A DNA stretch of 64,000 nucleotides, taken from the NCBI GenBank assembly GCA_001298555.1, contig LJCW01000357.1:46512-110511 (forward strand), given 5' to 3'. Source of the stretch: Actinobacteria bacterium OV450 (GTDB taxonomy: Bacteria > Actinomycetota > Actinomycetes > Streptomycetales > Streptomycetaceae). The position numbers and the translations under genes are program-made. Below, piece by piece: positions 26,148-35,386 of the stretch (the first letter of the stretch is position 1; each line of letters opens with the position of its first letter). The notes under the pieces are model-generated. The model did not search any database, had not been told where the DNA came from, and saw nothing but the letters and a program-made list of their open reading frames with translations.

Positions 26148-26231
26148 GCGTCCCGACGCCGGGCCCGGCCCCCCGGGCCGAGCCCGCCCCGCCCGCCTGA
26201 ACCATCCAAATCTGACATGCAGGAGCACGTG

Positions 26232-26789
26232 GTGATCGAAGAAATCCTCCTCGAGGCCGAGGAGAAGATGGAGAAGGCCGTCGTCGTCGCCAAGGAAGAC
26301 TTCGCCGCGATCCGCACCGGTCGTGCGCACCCGGCGATGTTCAACAAGATCGTGGCGGACTACTACGGCGCCATCACGCCCATCAACCAGCTCGCGTCCT
26401 TCTCGGTGCCCGAGCCGCGCATGGCGATCGTGACCCCCTTCGACAAGAGCGCCCTGCGCAACATCGAGCAGGCCATCCGCGACTCCGACCTGGGCGTCAA
26501 CCCCAGCAACGACGGCAACATCATCCGGGTGACCTTCCCCGAGCTGACGCAGGACCGCCGCAAGGAGTACATCAAGGTCGCGCGCACCAAGGCCGAGGAC
26601 TCCAAGGTCTCGATCCGCTCCATCCGCCGCAAGGCGAAGGACGCCCTCGACAAGCTCGTCAAGGACAAGGAGTCCGGCGAGGACGAGGTGCGCCGCGCGG
26701 AGAAGGAGCTCGACGACACCACCGCGAAGTACGTGGCGCAGGTGGACGAGCTGCTCAAGCACAAGGAAGCCGAGCTGCTCGAGGTCTGA
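26232..26789 (+). CDS. frr: Ribosome recycling factor
   Basis: The protein has 185 residues from GTG 26232, six bases after CAGGAG. Upstream in-frame ATG 26217 would place the Shine-Dalgarno inside the gene. The family's helical hairpin and Arg-rich motif (SIRSIRRKAKDAL) and the FAAIRTGRAHPAMF segment are clear. It dissociates post-termination ribosomes with EF-G. The stop overlaps the cdsA start by one base. Confidence 0.98.
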   Translation: MIEEILLEAEEKMEKAVVVAKEDFAAIRTGRAHPAMFNKIVADYYGAITPINQLASFSVPEPRMAIVTPFDKSALRNIEQAIRDSDLGVNPSNDGNIIRVTFPELTQDRRKEYIKVARTKAEDSKVSIRSIRRKAKDALDKLVKDKESGEDEVRRAEKELDDTTAKYVAQVDELLKHKEAELLEV

Positions 26790-27865
26790 TGAACGACTCT
26801 CCCTGGGCCACGGAGCCGGTTCCGGCGGGTCCCGCATACGATGCGCTGGTGGGCCCGCACACTCGGCCCATGCCCATCGTGCCCGATGCCGCCGGCCGTG
26901 ACTTCGACGACCGGGAAGCACGCGATCGGGGGGCCGCCGCCGACGGCGGCCCCCCGTTCCGCGCCGAGACGCCGACGCAGGAGCCCATGCCCAGCCCCCC
27001 GCCCCCGCCCTCGCAGGCACCGCAGGACGCTTCGCCCCCTCCGCAGAAGAAGCGGGCGGGGCGAGACCTGCGTGCCGCCATAGGGGTCGGTGTCGGCCTC
27101 GGTGCGGTGATCTTCGCTTCGCTGTTCATCGTCAAGGCGGTCTTCGTCGGCGTCATCGTCGTCGCGGTCGTCGTGGGCTTGTGGGAGCTCACCTCCCGGC
27201 TCCAGGAGAAGAAGGGCATCAAGGCACCGCTCGTCCCGCTCGCGGTCGGCGGCGCCGCCATGGTCATCGCCGGATACGTCCGGGGCGCCGAGGGCGCCTG
27301 GGTGGCGATGGCCCTGACCGCGCTGGCGGTCCTGGTCTGGCGGATGACCGAACCGCCCGAGGACTACCTCAAGGACGTCACGGCGGGCGTCTTCGCGGCG
27401 TTCTACGTGCCCTTCCTGGCCACCTTCGTCGCGATGCTGCTCACCGCGGACGACGGCCCGCAGCGGGTGGTCACGTTCCTGCTCCTGACCGTGGTCAGCG
27501 ACACCGGGGCCTACGCGGTGGGCTGGCGCTTCGGCAAGCACAAGCTGGCTCCGCGCATCAGCCCCGGCAAGACCCGCGAGGGACTGCTGGGCGCAGTGGC
27601 CTTCGCGATGGCGGCGGGCGCGCTGTGCATGGAGTTCCTGATCGACGGGGGCGCCTGGTGGCAGGGCCTGCTGCTCGGTCTCGCCGTCGCGGTCAGCGCC
27701 ACGCTGGGCGACCTCGGCGAGTCCATGATCAAGCGGGACCTGGGCATCAAGGACATGGGCACGCTGCTGCCGGGCCACGGCGGCATCATGGACCGGCTCG
27801 ACTCCCTGCTCCCGACCGCCCCGGTGGTGTGGCTGCTGCTCGCGGTCTTCGTCGGAACGGGCTGA
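26789..27865 (+). CDS. cdsA: Phosphatidate cytidylyltransferase CdsA
   Basis: The protein has 358 residues. About 90 N-terminal residues are hydrophilic and Pro-rich, then there are about eight membrane spans and the CDS signature near the C-terminus (KDMGTLLPGHGGIMDRLDS). It makes CDP-diacylglycerol for phospholipid synthesis at the membrane. The ATG overlaps the frr stop (TGATG). Confidence 0.96.
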   Translation: MNDSPWATEPVPAGPAYDALVGPHTRPMPIVPDAAGRDFDDREARDRGAAADGGPPFRAETPTQEPMPSPPPPPSQAPQDASPPPQKKRAGRDLRAAIGVGVGLGAVIFASLFIVKAVFVGVIVVAVVVGLWELTSRLQEKKGIKAPLVPLAVGGAAMVIAGYVRGAEGAWVAMALTALAVLVWRMTEPPEDYLKDVTAGVFAAFYVPFLATFVAMLLTADDGPQRVVTFLLLTVVSDTGAYAVGWRFGKHKLAPRISPGKTREGLLGAVAFAMAAGALCMEFLIDGGAWWQGLLLGLAVAVSATLGDLGESMIKRDLGIKDMGTLLPGHGGIMDRLDSLLPTAPVVWLLLAVFVGTG

Positions 27866-27882
27866 GCCGCCCGGGTTATCCT

Positions 27883-27916
27883 GGAAAGCGCGCCACTGGT
27901 GAGTGGCGCGCTTTCC
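27883..27916 (+). terminator. Terminator after cdsA
   Basis: A perfect 15-bp stem (27883-27897 with 27902-27916) around the loop GGTG lies 18 bases after the cdsA stop. It is very likely the end of the rpsB-cdsA transcription block. Confidence 0.8.
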
Positions 27917-27988
27917 CCGTGTCTGCGGGGATGGACCGTGCGCGGAGGTCGCCCGCCGCTGGTTCGCCAGACTTGAGGAGTACCACTC

Positions 27989-29104
27989 ATGGCCCCCCGT
28001 CCTGTTCCGGGAGAGCTCACCTTCGTCGCACCCCGCGGAGCCAAGAAGCCGCCGCGGCACCTTGCCGACCTCACGCCCGAGGAGCGCCGGGAAGCCGTGG
28101 CGGCGATCGGTGAGAAGCCGTTCCGCGCCAAGCAGCTCTCGCAGCACTACTTCGCCCGGTACGCGCACGACCCGGCCGAGTGGACCGACATTCCGGCGTC
28201 CTCCCGGGAGAAGCTCCGGGAGGAGCTGCTCCCCGAGCTGATGAACGTCATCCGGCACATCTCGTGCGACGACGACACCACCCGCAAGACCCTGTGGAAG
28301 CTGCACGACGGCACGCTCGTCGAGTCCGTGCTGATGCGCTACCCCGACCGGGTCACCATGTGCATCTCCTCGCAGGCCGGCTGCGGCATGAACTGCCCGT
28401 TCTGCGCCACCGGCCAGGCGGGCCTGGACCGCAACCTGTCGACCGCCGAGATCGTCCACCAGATCGTCGACGGCATGCGCGCGCTGCGCGACGGCGAGGT
28501 CCCCGGCGGGCCGGCCCGGCTGTCCAACATCGTCTTCATGGGCATGGGCGAGCCCCTCGCCAACTACAAGCGGGTCGTCGGCGCCATCCGCCGCCTCACC
28601 GACCCCGAGCCCGACGGCCTGGGCCTGTCGCAGCGCGGCATCACCGTCTCCACCGTCGGCCTGGTCCCGGCGATGCTGCGGTTCGCCGACGAGGGCTTCA
28701 AGTGCCGCCTCGCGGTCTCGCTCCACGCCCCCGACGACGAGCTGCGCGACACGCTCGTCCCCGTGAACACCCGCTGGAAGGTCCGCGAGGTCCTCGACGC
28801 GGCCTGGGAGTACGCCGAGAAGTCCGGCCGCCGGATCTCCATCGAGTACGCCCTGATCCGCGACATCAACGACCAGGCCTGGCGCGGTGACCTCCTCGGC
28901 CGGCTGCTCAAGGGCAAGCGCGTCCACGTCAACCTGATCCCGCTGAACCCGACGCCCGGCTCCAAGTGGACCGCCTCGCGCCCCGAGGACGAGAAGGCCT
29001 TCGTGGAGGCCATCGCCCGCCACGGCGTGCCGGTGACCGTCCGTGACACCCGGGGCCAGGAGATCGACGGTGCCTGCGGCCAGCTCGCCGCGAGCGAGCG
29101 GTAG
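27989..29104 (+). CDS. rlmN: 23S rRNA/tRNA adenine-C2 methyltransferase RlmN
   Basis: This 371-residue radical SAM enzyme starts at ATG 27989 behind GAGGAG. The 4Fe-4S motif CGMNCPFC (CxxxCxxC) is near residue 131. The conserved C-terminal catalytic cysteine is in GACGQLA, and NIVFMGMGEPLANY is typical of the family. It methylates A2503 of 23S rRNA and A37 of some tRNAs. It is monocistronic, and the thiamine locus starts right behind it. Confidence 0.96.
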   Translation: MAPRPVPGELTFVAPRGAKKPPRHLADLTPEERREAVAAIGEKPFRAKQLSQHYFARYAHDPAEWTDIPASSREKLREELLPELMNVIRHISCDDDTTRKTLWKLHDGTLVESVLMRYPDRVTMCISSQAGCGMNCPFCATGQAGLDRNLSTAEIVHQIVDGMRALRDGEVPGGPARLSNIVFMGMGEPLANYKRVVGAIRRLTDPEPDGLGLSQRGITVSTVGLVPAMLRFADEGFKCRLAVSLHAPDDELRDTLVPVNTRWKVREVLDAAWEYAEKSGRRISIEYALIRDINDQAWRGDLLGRLLKGKRVHVNLIPLNPTPGSKWTASRPEDEKAFVEAIARHGVPVTVRDTRGQEIDGACGQLAASER

Positions 29105-29137
29105 GCTGACACGCGTATATCTGCATACTCATTTCCG

Positions 29138-29243
29138 ACAGGGGAGCGCCACAGCGCTGAGAGTGCGGCAACACGCTTTTCGCAAGCGCGTCGGCCGCAG
29201 ACCCTCTGAACCTTGCCCAGGTCATTCTGGGTAGGAAGTTCGG
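29138..29243 (+). ncRNA. TPP riboswitch (thi-box)
   Basis: The leader of the thiamine transporter carries the conserved TPP aptamer elements in order: GGGGAGC at 29141, the thi-box CTGAGAG at 29157-29163, ACCCTCTGAACCTTG at 29201-29215, then CAGGTCATTCTGGGTAGG (29219-29236) forming the last helices. Binding of thiamine pyrophosphate would repress the import operon. The aptamer alone supports assigning thiamine or a precursor as the substrate of the downstream ABC system. Confidence 0.93.
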
Positions 29244-29263
29244 TCACCACCTCAAGCTGTTGC

Positions 29264-29304
29264 GCCCTGCCCGCGCGCCCTCCACGAGGGCGTCCGGGCA
29301 GGGC
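29264..29304 (+). terminator. Hairpin downstream of the TPP aptamer
   Basis: GCCCTGCCCG (29264-29273) pairs with 29295-29304, and the inner CGCCCTC pairs with GAGGGCG around CAC, giving about 17 bp in all. CGCGTCTTC follows. It is a candidate expression-platform terminator, or a spacer stem. Confidence 0.55.
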
Positions 29305-29310
29305 CGCGTC

Positions 29311-29333
29311 TTCTCCTGGTCAACCCAGGAGGA
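29311..29333 (+). promoter_or_regulatory. Shine-Dalgarno-sequestering hairpin of thiB
   Basis: CTCCTGG (29313-29319) pairs perfectly with CCAGGAG (29325-29331), burying the AGGAGG Shine-Dalgarno (29327-29332) of the GTG at 29341. This is what a translational riboswitch needs for its OFF state. An alternative pairing with the aptamer is not resolved by eye. Confidence 0.6.
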
Positions 29334-29340
29334 ATGTTCC

Positions 29341-30438
29341 GTGAGCACCACCAGGAAGATCGCGGGTGCGGCGCTGGCCGCCGGCGTCGGCATGAGCACG
29401 CTCGCCGCGTGCGGCGGCGGCAAGAAGGACGAGGGCGCCGCCGCGAGCGGGTCCCCGAAGTCCAAGACCGTCACGCTCGTCTCCCACGACTCCTTCAACG
29501 TGACCGACTCGGTCCTCAAGGAGTTCGAGCAGCAGAGCGGCTACACCGTCAGGGTCCTGAAATCCGGGGACGCGGGCGCCGCCCTCAACCAGGAGATCCT
29601 CACCAAGGGCTCCCCTCGCGGCGACGTCTTCTTCGGCGTGGACAACACGCTGCTCTCGCGCGCCCTCGACAACGGCATCTTCACGCCGTACGAGGTCAAG
29701 GGGCTGGCCGACGTGAAGCCCGAGTACGTGCTCGACAAGGAGCACCGGGTCACCCCGATCGACTCCGGCGACATCTGCGTCAACTACGACAAGGCGTACT
29801 TCGCCGACAAGAAGATCGCCCCGCCGCAGACGCTCGACGACCTGATCAAGCCGGAGTACAAGAACCTGCTGGTCACCGAGAACGCGGCGACGTCCTCGCC
29901 GGGCCTCGGCTTCCTCCTCGCCTCCGTCGGCAAGTACGGCGACGAGGGCTGGAAGGACTACTGGACCAAGCTCAAGGCCAACGGCGTCGAGGTCGTCGAC
30001 GGCTGGGAGCAGGCCTACAACGAGCGCTTCTCGGGCTCCGCGGGCGGCAAGAAGGCCAAGGGCGACCGCCCGCTGGTCGTCTCCTACGCCTCCAGCCCGC
30101 CGGCCGAGGTCCTCTACGGCGAGCCGCAGCCGGCCGAGGCCCCCACGGGCGTCTCCACCGGAACCTGCTTCCGCCAGGTCGAGTTCGCCGGCCTGCTCAA
30201 GGGCGCGAAGAACGAGGAGGGCGGCAAGGCGCTCCTCGACTTCCTGGTGGGCAAGAAGTTCCAGGAGGACATGCCGCTCCAGATGTTCGTGAACCCGGTG
30301 ACCAAGGACGCGCAGCTGCCGGAGCTGTTCACGAAGCACGGCGTGGTCATCGAGAAGCCGGAGACCGTCGCTCCCGGGACCATCGCCAAGAACCGTGAGC
30401 AGTGGGTCAAGGCATGGTCCTCGCTCGTCGTGAAGTAG
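29341..30438 (+). CDS. thiB: Thiamine ABC transporter substrate-binding lipoprotein
   Basis: The protein has 365 residues from GTG 29341. A lipoprotein signal ends in LAAC (Cys24), then the periplasmic-binding fold opens with KTVTLVSHDSFNVTDSVLKEFEQQSGY, the characteristic ThiB/TbpA N-terminus. The motifs DVFFGVDNTLLSRAL, TPIDSGDICVNYD and PGLGFLLASV also match that family. It delivers thiamine or its phosphates to ThiP. It lies directly behind the TPP riboswitch and is followed by the permease and ATPase. Confidence 0.93.
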   Translation: MSTTRKIAGAALAAGVGMSTLAACGGGKKDEGAAASGSPKSKTVTLVSHDSFNVTDSVLKEFEQQSGYTVRVLKSGDAGAALNQEILTKGSPRGDVFFGVDNTLLSRALDNGIFTPYEVKGLADVKPEYVLDKEHRVTPIDSGDICVNYDKAYFADKKIAPPQTLDDLIKPEYKNLLVTENAATSSPGLGFLLASVGKYGDEGWKDYWTKLKANGVEVVDGWEQAYNERFSGSAGGKKAKGDRPLVVSYASSPPAEVLYGEPQPAEAPTGVSTGTCFRQVEFAGLLKGAKNEEGGKALLDFLVGKKFQEDMPLQMFVNPVTKDAQLPELFTKHGVVIEKPETVAPGTIAKNREQWVKAWSSLVVK

Positions 30439-30455
30439 GACGCGAGGGCACTCCC

Positions 30456-32114
30456 GTGAAGGAGGGCGCGCGCGCCACGGCCTCCAGGCTCGCCCTGATG
30501 GCCGTGCCGCTCGCCTTCTTCGCGCTGTTCTTCGCCTACCCCGTGGCCGCGATCGTCGGCCGCGGGATCAAGACCGACGAGGGGTGGCAGTTCGGCCGGA
30601 TCGGCGAGGTGCTGACCCGGCCGGACATCGCCGACGTGCTCTGGTTCACCACCTGGCAGGCGTGCGCGTCCACGGCGCTCACGCTGCTGATCGCCCTCCC
30701 CGGCGCGTACGTCTTCGCACGCTTCGAGTTCCCCGGCAAACAGCTGCTGCGGGCGGTGGTCACGGTCCCGTTCGTGCTGCCGACCGTGGTGGTCGGCACC
30801 GCCTTCCTGGCGCTGGTCGGGCGGGGCGGGCTGCTGGACGAGCTGTGGGGCGTGCGGCTGGACACCACCGTGTGGGCGATCCTGCTCGCGCACGTCTTCT
30901 TCAACTACGCCGTCGTCGTACGGACGGTCGGCGGGCTCTGGGCGCAGCTGGACCCGCGTCAGGAGGAGGCCGCCCGGGTGCTGGGCGCCGGGCGGTTCGC
31001 CGCCTGGCGGCGGGTGACGCTGCCCGCGCTCGGCCCGGCGGTGGCCGCGGCCGCGCTGATGGTGTTCCTGTTCACGTTCACCTCCTTCGGCGTCGTGCAG
31101 ATCCTGGGCGGGCCCTCGTACGCCACTCTGGAGGTGGAGGTCTACCGGCAGACCGCGCAGCTGCTGGACCTGCCGACGGCCGCCGTCCTGACGATGGTGC
31201 AGTTCGTCGCGGTCGGCCTGATCCTCGCCGTCCACGCCTGGACGGTGCGCCGGCGCGAGACCGCCCTGCGGCTCGTGGACCCCGCACGGACCGCGCACCG
31301 GCCGAGCGGGCCGGGGCAGCGCGCCCTGCTGGGCGGGGTGCTGCTGACCGTGGCGCTGCTGATCGTGGCCCCGCTGGTGGTCCTGGTGGAGCGCTCCCTC
31401 GACGCGCCCGGCGGTTACGGGTTCGGCTTCTACCGGGCGCTCCAGGAGGTGGGCGCGGGCGGTGGAACGTTCCTGGTGCCACCGCTGGAGGCCATCTGGA
31501 ACTCGCTGCAGTACGCGCTCGCCGCCACCGCCATCGCCCTGCTGATCGGGGGGCTCGCGGCCGCGGCACTGACCCGGCGCGGGGGCCGCTTCGTGCGCGG
31601 GTTCGACGCGCTGCTGATGCTTCCGCTCGGGGTGTCGGCGGTGACCGTCGGCTTCGGGTTCCTGATCACCCTGGACGAGCCGCCGCTGGACCTGCGGACC
31701 TCGTGGATCCTGGTGCCGCTCGCGCAGGCGCTGGTGGGCGTGCCCTTCGTCGTACGGAGCATGCTGCCGGTGCTGCGCGCCGTGGACGGGCGGCTGCGCG
31801 AGGCCGCTGCCGTGCTCGGGGCGTCCCCGCTGCGGGCCTGGCGGGAGGTGGACCTCCCGCTGGTGCGGCGGGCGCTGCTGATCGCCGCCGGGTTCGCCTT
31901 CGCCGTCTCGCTCGGGGAGTTCGGCGCGACCGTGTTCATCGCCCGGCCCGACCGCCCGACGCTGCCGGTGGCCGTCGCCCGGCTGCTGGGGCGGGCCGGG
32001 GAGATGAACTACGGGCAGGCCATGGCCCTGAGCACGATTCTGATGCTGGTGTGCGCGGTGTCCCTGTTGCTGCTGGAGCGGCTGCGCCCGGACAAGACCT
32101 CGGGAGAGTTCTGA
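30456..32114 (+). CDS. thiP: Thiamine ABC transporter permease (fused two-domain)
   Basis: The protein has 552 residues from GTG 30456. It consists of two permease halves in one chain, each with an EAA loop (QEEAARVLGAGRFAAWRRVTLP and REAAAVLGASPLRAWREVDLP). There are about 12 membrane spans, as in enterobacterial ThiP. It imports the thiamine delivered by ThiB. The stop shares one base with the thiQ ATG. Confidence 0.93.
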   Translation: MKEGARATASRLALMAVPLAFFALFFAYPVAAIVGRGIKTDEGWQFGRIGEVLTRPDIADVLWFTTWQACASTALTLLIALPGAYVFARFEFPGKQLLRAVVTVPFVLPTVVVGTAFLALVGRGGLLDELWGVRLDTTVWAILLAHVFFNYAVVVRTVGGLWAQLDPRQEEAARVLGAGRFAAWRRVTLPALGPAVAAAALMVFLFTFTSFGVVQILGGPSYATLEVEVYRQTAQLLDLPTAAVLTMVQFVAVGLILAVHAWTVRRRETALRLVDPARTAHRPSGPGQRALLGGVLLTVALLIVAPLVVLVERSLDAPGGYGFGFYRALQEVGAGGGTFLVPPLEAIWNSLQYALAATAIALLIGGLAAAALTRRGGRFVRGFDALLMLPLGVSAVTVGFGFLITLDEPPLDLRTSWILVPLAQALVGVPFVVRSMLPVLRAVDGRLREAAAVLGASPLRAWREVDLPLVRRALLIAAGFAFAVSLGEFGATVFIARPDRPTLPVAVARLLGRAGEMNYGQAMALSTILMLVCAVSLLLLERLRPDKTSGEF

Positions 32115-33136
32115 TGACGTTGCTCGAACTGGCCGGGGTGTCGGTCCGCTTCGGCGAGCGTGCCGTCGTCGACGCGGTGGACCTGGAGGTGGCCGAGCAC
32201 GAGGTCGTCTGCGTGCTCGGGCCGAGCGGGAGCGGGAAGTCCACGCTGCTGCGGGTGGTGGCCGGACTCCAGCCGGTCTCGGCCGGGCGGGTCCTGCTGG
32301 ACGGGGCTGACCAGGCGCGGGTGCCCGTGCACCGGCGCGGGGTCGGCCTGATGTTCCAGGACCACCAGCTGTTCCCGCATCGGGACGTGGCCGGGAACGT
32401 CGCGTTCGGGCTGCGCGTACGGGGTTCTGCCCGGGGCGCGTACGAGGCGAAGGTCGCGCAGTTGCTGGAACTGGTGGGGCTCCCCGGGGCCCAGGGCCGC
32501 TCGGTGGCCTCGCTGTCGGGAGGGGAGCAGCAGCGGGTCGCCCTGGCCCGGGCCCTGGCCCCCTCACCGCGGCTGCTGATGCTGGACGAACCGCTGGGAC
32601 AACTGGACCGGGGACTGCGCGAGCGGCTGGTGGTGGAGCTGCGGGAGCTGTTCTCCCGGCTCGGGACCACGGTCCTGGCCGTCACCCACGACCAGGGCGA
32701 GGCCTTCGCCCTGGCCGACCGGGTGGTGGTGATGCAGGACGGGCGGATCGCGCAGGCCGGGACCCCGCTGGAGGTCTGGCAGCGGCCGGCCTCGGAGTTC
32801 GTGGCGCGCTTCCTCGGCTTCGAGAACGTGATCCCGGCGGTGGTGTCGGGCGGGGCCGCGGCGACGGCCTGGGGAAGGGTTCAGGTGCCGGCCGGGTCGC
32901 CGGAGGGCGAGCAGACCCTGCTCATCCGGCCTGCCGGGGTGGTGCAGGCGGCCGCGGGTCTGCGGTGCGACGTGCTCGCGCGGACGTTCCGGGGGACGCA
33001 CGTGGCGCTGCGGTTGCGGCCGGAGGCGGGGCCGGAGCTGGAGGCGGAGTGCGGGCTGGCCGGGGCGCCGGGGGTGGGTGACCGGGTGGCGGTGGCCTTC
33101 TCGCCGGCCGAGGTGGTCGTGCTCCCGGCGGCATGA
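32114..33136 (+). CDS. thiQ: Thiamine ABC transporter ATP-binding protein
   Basis: The protein has 340 residues. Walker A is GPSGSGKST, the signature is SLSGGEQQRVALARAL, Walker B is LLMLDEPLGQLD, and the H-loop is VTHDQ. The C-terminal 110 residues form a TOBE-like regulatory extension absent from the short E. coli ThiQ. It powers the ThiP channel. Iron or sulfate importers have similar ATPases, so the thiamine assignment rests on the riboswitch and thiB. Confidence 0.9.
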   Translation: MTLLELAGVSVRFGERAVVDAVDLEVAEHEVVCVLGPSGSGKSTLLRVVAGLQPVSAGRVLLDGADQARVPVHRRGVGLMFQDHQLFPHRDVAGNVAFGLRVRGSARGAYEAKVAQLLELVGLPGAQGRSVASLSGGEQQRVALARALAPSPRLLMLDEPLGQLDRGLRERLVVELRELFSRLGTTVLAVTHDQGEAFALADRVVVMQDGRIAQAGTPLEVWQRPASEFVARFLGFENVIPAVVSGGAAATAWGRVQVPAGSPEGEQTLLIRPAGVVQAAAGLRCDVLARTFRGTHVALRLRPEAGPELEAECGLAGAPGVGDRVAVAFSPAEVVVLPAA

Positions 33137-33240
33137 CCACCGGGAGGTCCTGCTCCCCGCTCCCCTCTTACGCCGCCCCGCACTCCGGACGGGAGGCGCC
33201 CCCCCGGTGGCCCCTGTGGCTCCGCCCCGGCCCCCGCGCC

Positions 33241-34143
33241 TCAGACGCCGGCGGGGCTGAGCTCTTCCGCCGGGGCTTGCGCTCCGTCGTGGTTGCCGTA
33301 CCAGGCGACGGCGACCGCGCCCGTGACGGCGAGGACGAAGCCGAGGACCGCGAGCCACGCCAGGCCCGGACGGGACGCGTCACCCAGCCAGAGGACGCCG
33401 ATCGCGCCCGGCAGGACGGTCTCGCCGACGACCAGCGCGGCCGTCGCGCCGTTCACCGAGCCGATCTGGAGGGCGACCGTGTGCAGGTACATGCCGCCGA
33501 CGCCGGCCAGCACGATGGCGTAGAGGGCCGGGTCGGCGAGCAGCGTGCCCGGGTCGAACGGGTCGATCCCGTCGAGGATCCGGACGCCGACGCCGAGCGC
33601 GCCGAAGGCCAGCCCCGAGAGCAGGCCGGCCAGGATCGCGGCCCGGGCGCCCAGGAACCGGACGGCCACCGTGCCGCCCGCGATGATCAGCAGGGTCACC
33701 GCGAACAGCCACCAGTGCGTGGCCGCCGGGGCGTGGTGGCCGCCCTCGTGGCCGGCGGCCGTCGCCAGCAGCACCAGCGCCGCGCAGACGACCCCGATCG
33801 AGGTCCATTCCTTCCGGGTCAGCCGGATGCCCAGCATCTTGACGCTGAGCACGGCCGTGATGACCAGGTTGGCGCTGATCACCGTCTGGGAGAGGAAGAG
33901 GGGCAGCAGCCGGGCGGCCAGCGCGCCCAGCCCGAAGCCCACGAAGTCCAGGACGGTGCCCACGATGAACTCCCACGTCATGGCCGCCTTCGCGGTGGAC
34001 GAGAGGTTCGGGCCGCCGTGCGCGGTCACGCCCGCGGCGGCCGGGGACGTCCGGGCCGCCCGGCGCGAGCCGACGGCTTGCAGGACGGATCCCGTGCCGT
34101 AGCAGATGGACGCCGCGATCGCGGTCAGCAGGCCTATGAGCAC
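33241..34143 (-). CDS. DMT/NIPA-like multispanning membrane protein
   Basis: The product has 300 residues from GTG 34143 with GGAG six bases upstream. There are about nine to ten hydrophobic helices, the first ones being LLTAIAASICYGTGSVLQAV and FIVGTVLDFVGFGLGALAARL. This is the drug/metabolite transporter fold, closest in feel to the NIPA-type magnesium-transporter-like group. A His-rich loop (GHEGGHHAPAATH) lies in the middle. Substrate unknown. It ends facing thiQ (convergent). The 104 bases between hold the GACGCCGGCGGG repeat core. Confidence 0.75.
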   Translation of the reverse strand: MLIGLLTAIAASICYGTGSVLQAVGSRRAARTSPAAAGVTAHGGPNLSSTAKAAMTWEFIVGTVLDFVGFGLGALAARLLPLFLSQTVISANLVITAVLSVKMLGIRLTRKEWTSIGVVCAALVLLATAAGHEGGHHAPAATHWWLFAVTLLIIAGGTVAVRFLGARAAILAGLLSGLAFGALGVGVRILDGIDPFDPGTLLADPALYAIVLAGVGGMYLHTVALQIGSVNGATAALVVGETVLPGAIGVLWLGDASRPGLAWLAVLGFVLAVTGAVAVAWYGNHDGAQAPAEELSPAGV

Positions 34144-34156
34144 CGAGGGCTCCGTT

Positions 34157-34201
34157 CACGTCTGGCAGGTTTTTGCGTTTTGATTACCTATGGCAGACGT
34201 G
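34157..34201. repeat. AT-rich inverted repeat upstream of the DMT gene
   Basis: CACGTCTG (34157-34164) is the exact complement of 34194-34201. Inside it, AGGT...ACCT adds a second imperfect pairing around an unusually T-rich core (TTTTTGCGTTTTGATTA). It lies between the LOG-family gene end and the DMT start. It could be an operator or a transcript-end hairpin. Confidence 0.4.
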
Positions 34202-34268
34202 CGATCGGGCCGGGAAGTTGCCTCGGGCCGCACCTCAATTCGCCGGGGCGCTCACTTCGACGCGGCGG

Positions 34269-35360
34269 TCACTGCATCGAGTCGAGCACGGCGGGCACTT
34301 CGTCCACCGAGTCGACCAGCGCAATCCGCGACGCCATCGCGCGTCCGCGCGCGAGTGCCTGCAGCAGCGGCCATGCCGGCAGGTGCTCGGTCCAGTGCGT
34401 CCGCCCGACCAGCACCATCGGCGTCGGCTCGCCCCGGGATCCGTAGTAATTGGGTGTGGCGTTGTCGAATATCTCCTGGAGGGTGCCCGCGGCGCCCGGC
34501 AGGAACACGACGCCGGCGTTGGAGCGGGCGAGCAGCCCGTCCTCCCGGGTGGCGTTCGCGAAGTACTTGGCGATGTGACCGGCGAACGCGTTGGGCGGCT
34601 CGTGCCCGTAGAACCAGGTGGGGATCCCCACCGAGTCGCCGCCGCAGGGCCAGCGGTCCCGTACGGTGAACGCCGCCCGCGCCCAGTCGGACACCGACGG
34701 CGTGAACGACGGGGCCTTGGCCAGGATCTCCAGCGCTTCCGTGAGGGCCTCGTCCGGGGCCGGCGCCAGGTAGGCGCCGAGGTTGGCCGCCTCCATCGCG
34801 CCCGGGCCGCCGCCCGTGGCCACGGTCGCTCCCCGGCGGGCCAGGGCCCGGCCGAGCTCGGCGGCGCCCTGGTAGTCCAGGCCGCCGCGGGCCATCGCGT
34901 GGCCGCCCATGACCCCCACCACCCGGGCGCCGGCGAGGTGTTCGTCGAGGGCGTCGGAGATCGCGTCGTCGTGGACGGAGCGCAGCATCGAGGAGAAGAC
35001 GTCGCCGTCGGCCCTGGTCTCCTGGAACCAGGCGTACGACTGGGCGTCAGGGGTGGCCTCGTAGCCCGCGGACAGACCCGTGAACAGCTCGTCGGCGGTG
35101 TAGAGCAGGCCGCGGTACGGGTTGAACGGCAGGTCCGGCACGGGTGGGAAGACGAGCGCGCCGTCGGCGCGCACCTTCGCCGAGGCGTCGGGCTCCATCG
35201 GGCAGCCCAGGAACACGGCCGCGGAGGTGTCGGCGGACAGCAGGGCGAACGTGCGCTCCATCAGGTTGACCGACTGGACCCGGTAGCCGCTGAGCGAACC
35301 GCGGGCCACGACCTGGTCGAATTCGGCGAGCGTCTCGATCTCGATGTCTGCGTTGACCAT
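34269..35360 (-). CDS. LOG (Lonely guy)/TIGR00730-type Rossmann protein
   Basis: The product has 363 residues from ATG 35360. An N-terminal region of about 150 residues is unassigned. The LOG fold follows with VVGVMGGHAMARG, TVATGGGPGAMEAANLGAYL and the active-site motif VFLPGAAGTLQEIFDN, a variant of PGGxGTxxE that keeps the glutamate. LOG enzymes release cytokinin bases or other nucleobases from 5'-monophosphates. The long N-terminus puts it outside the short plant-type LOGs, so the substrate is open. It is 26 bases downstream of the membrane component of the ABC cassette. Confidence 0.8.
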   Translation of the reverse strand: MVNADIEIETLAEFDQVVARGSLSGYRVQSVNLMERTFALLSADTSAAVFLGCPMEPDASAKVRADGALVFPPVPDLPFNPYRGLLYTADELFTGLSAGYEATPDAQSYAWFQETRADGDVFSSMLRSVHDDAISDALDEHLAGARVVGVMGGHAMARGGLDYQGAAELGRALARRGATVATGGGPGAMEAANLGAYLAPAPDEALTEALEILAKAPSFTPSVSDWARAAFTVRDRWPCGGDSVGIPTWFYGHEPPNAFAGHIAKYFANATREDGLLARSNAGVVFLPGAAGTLQEIFDNATPNYYGSRGEPTPMVLVGRTHWTEHLPAWPLLQALARGRAMASRIALVDSVDEVPAVLDSMQ

Positions 35361-35386
35361 TCGGCCCACCCTAAGGGCTGCCCGTG

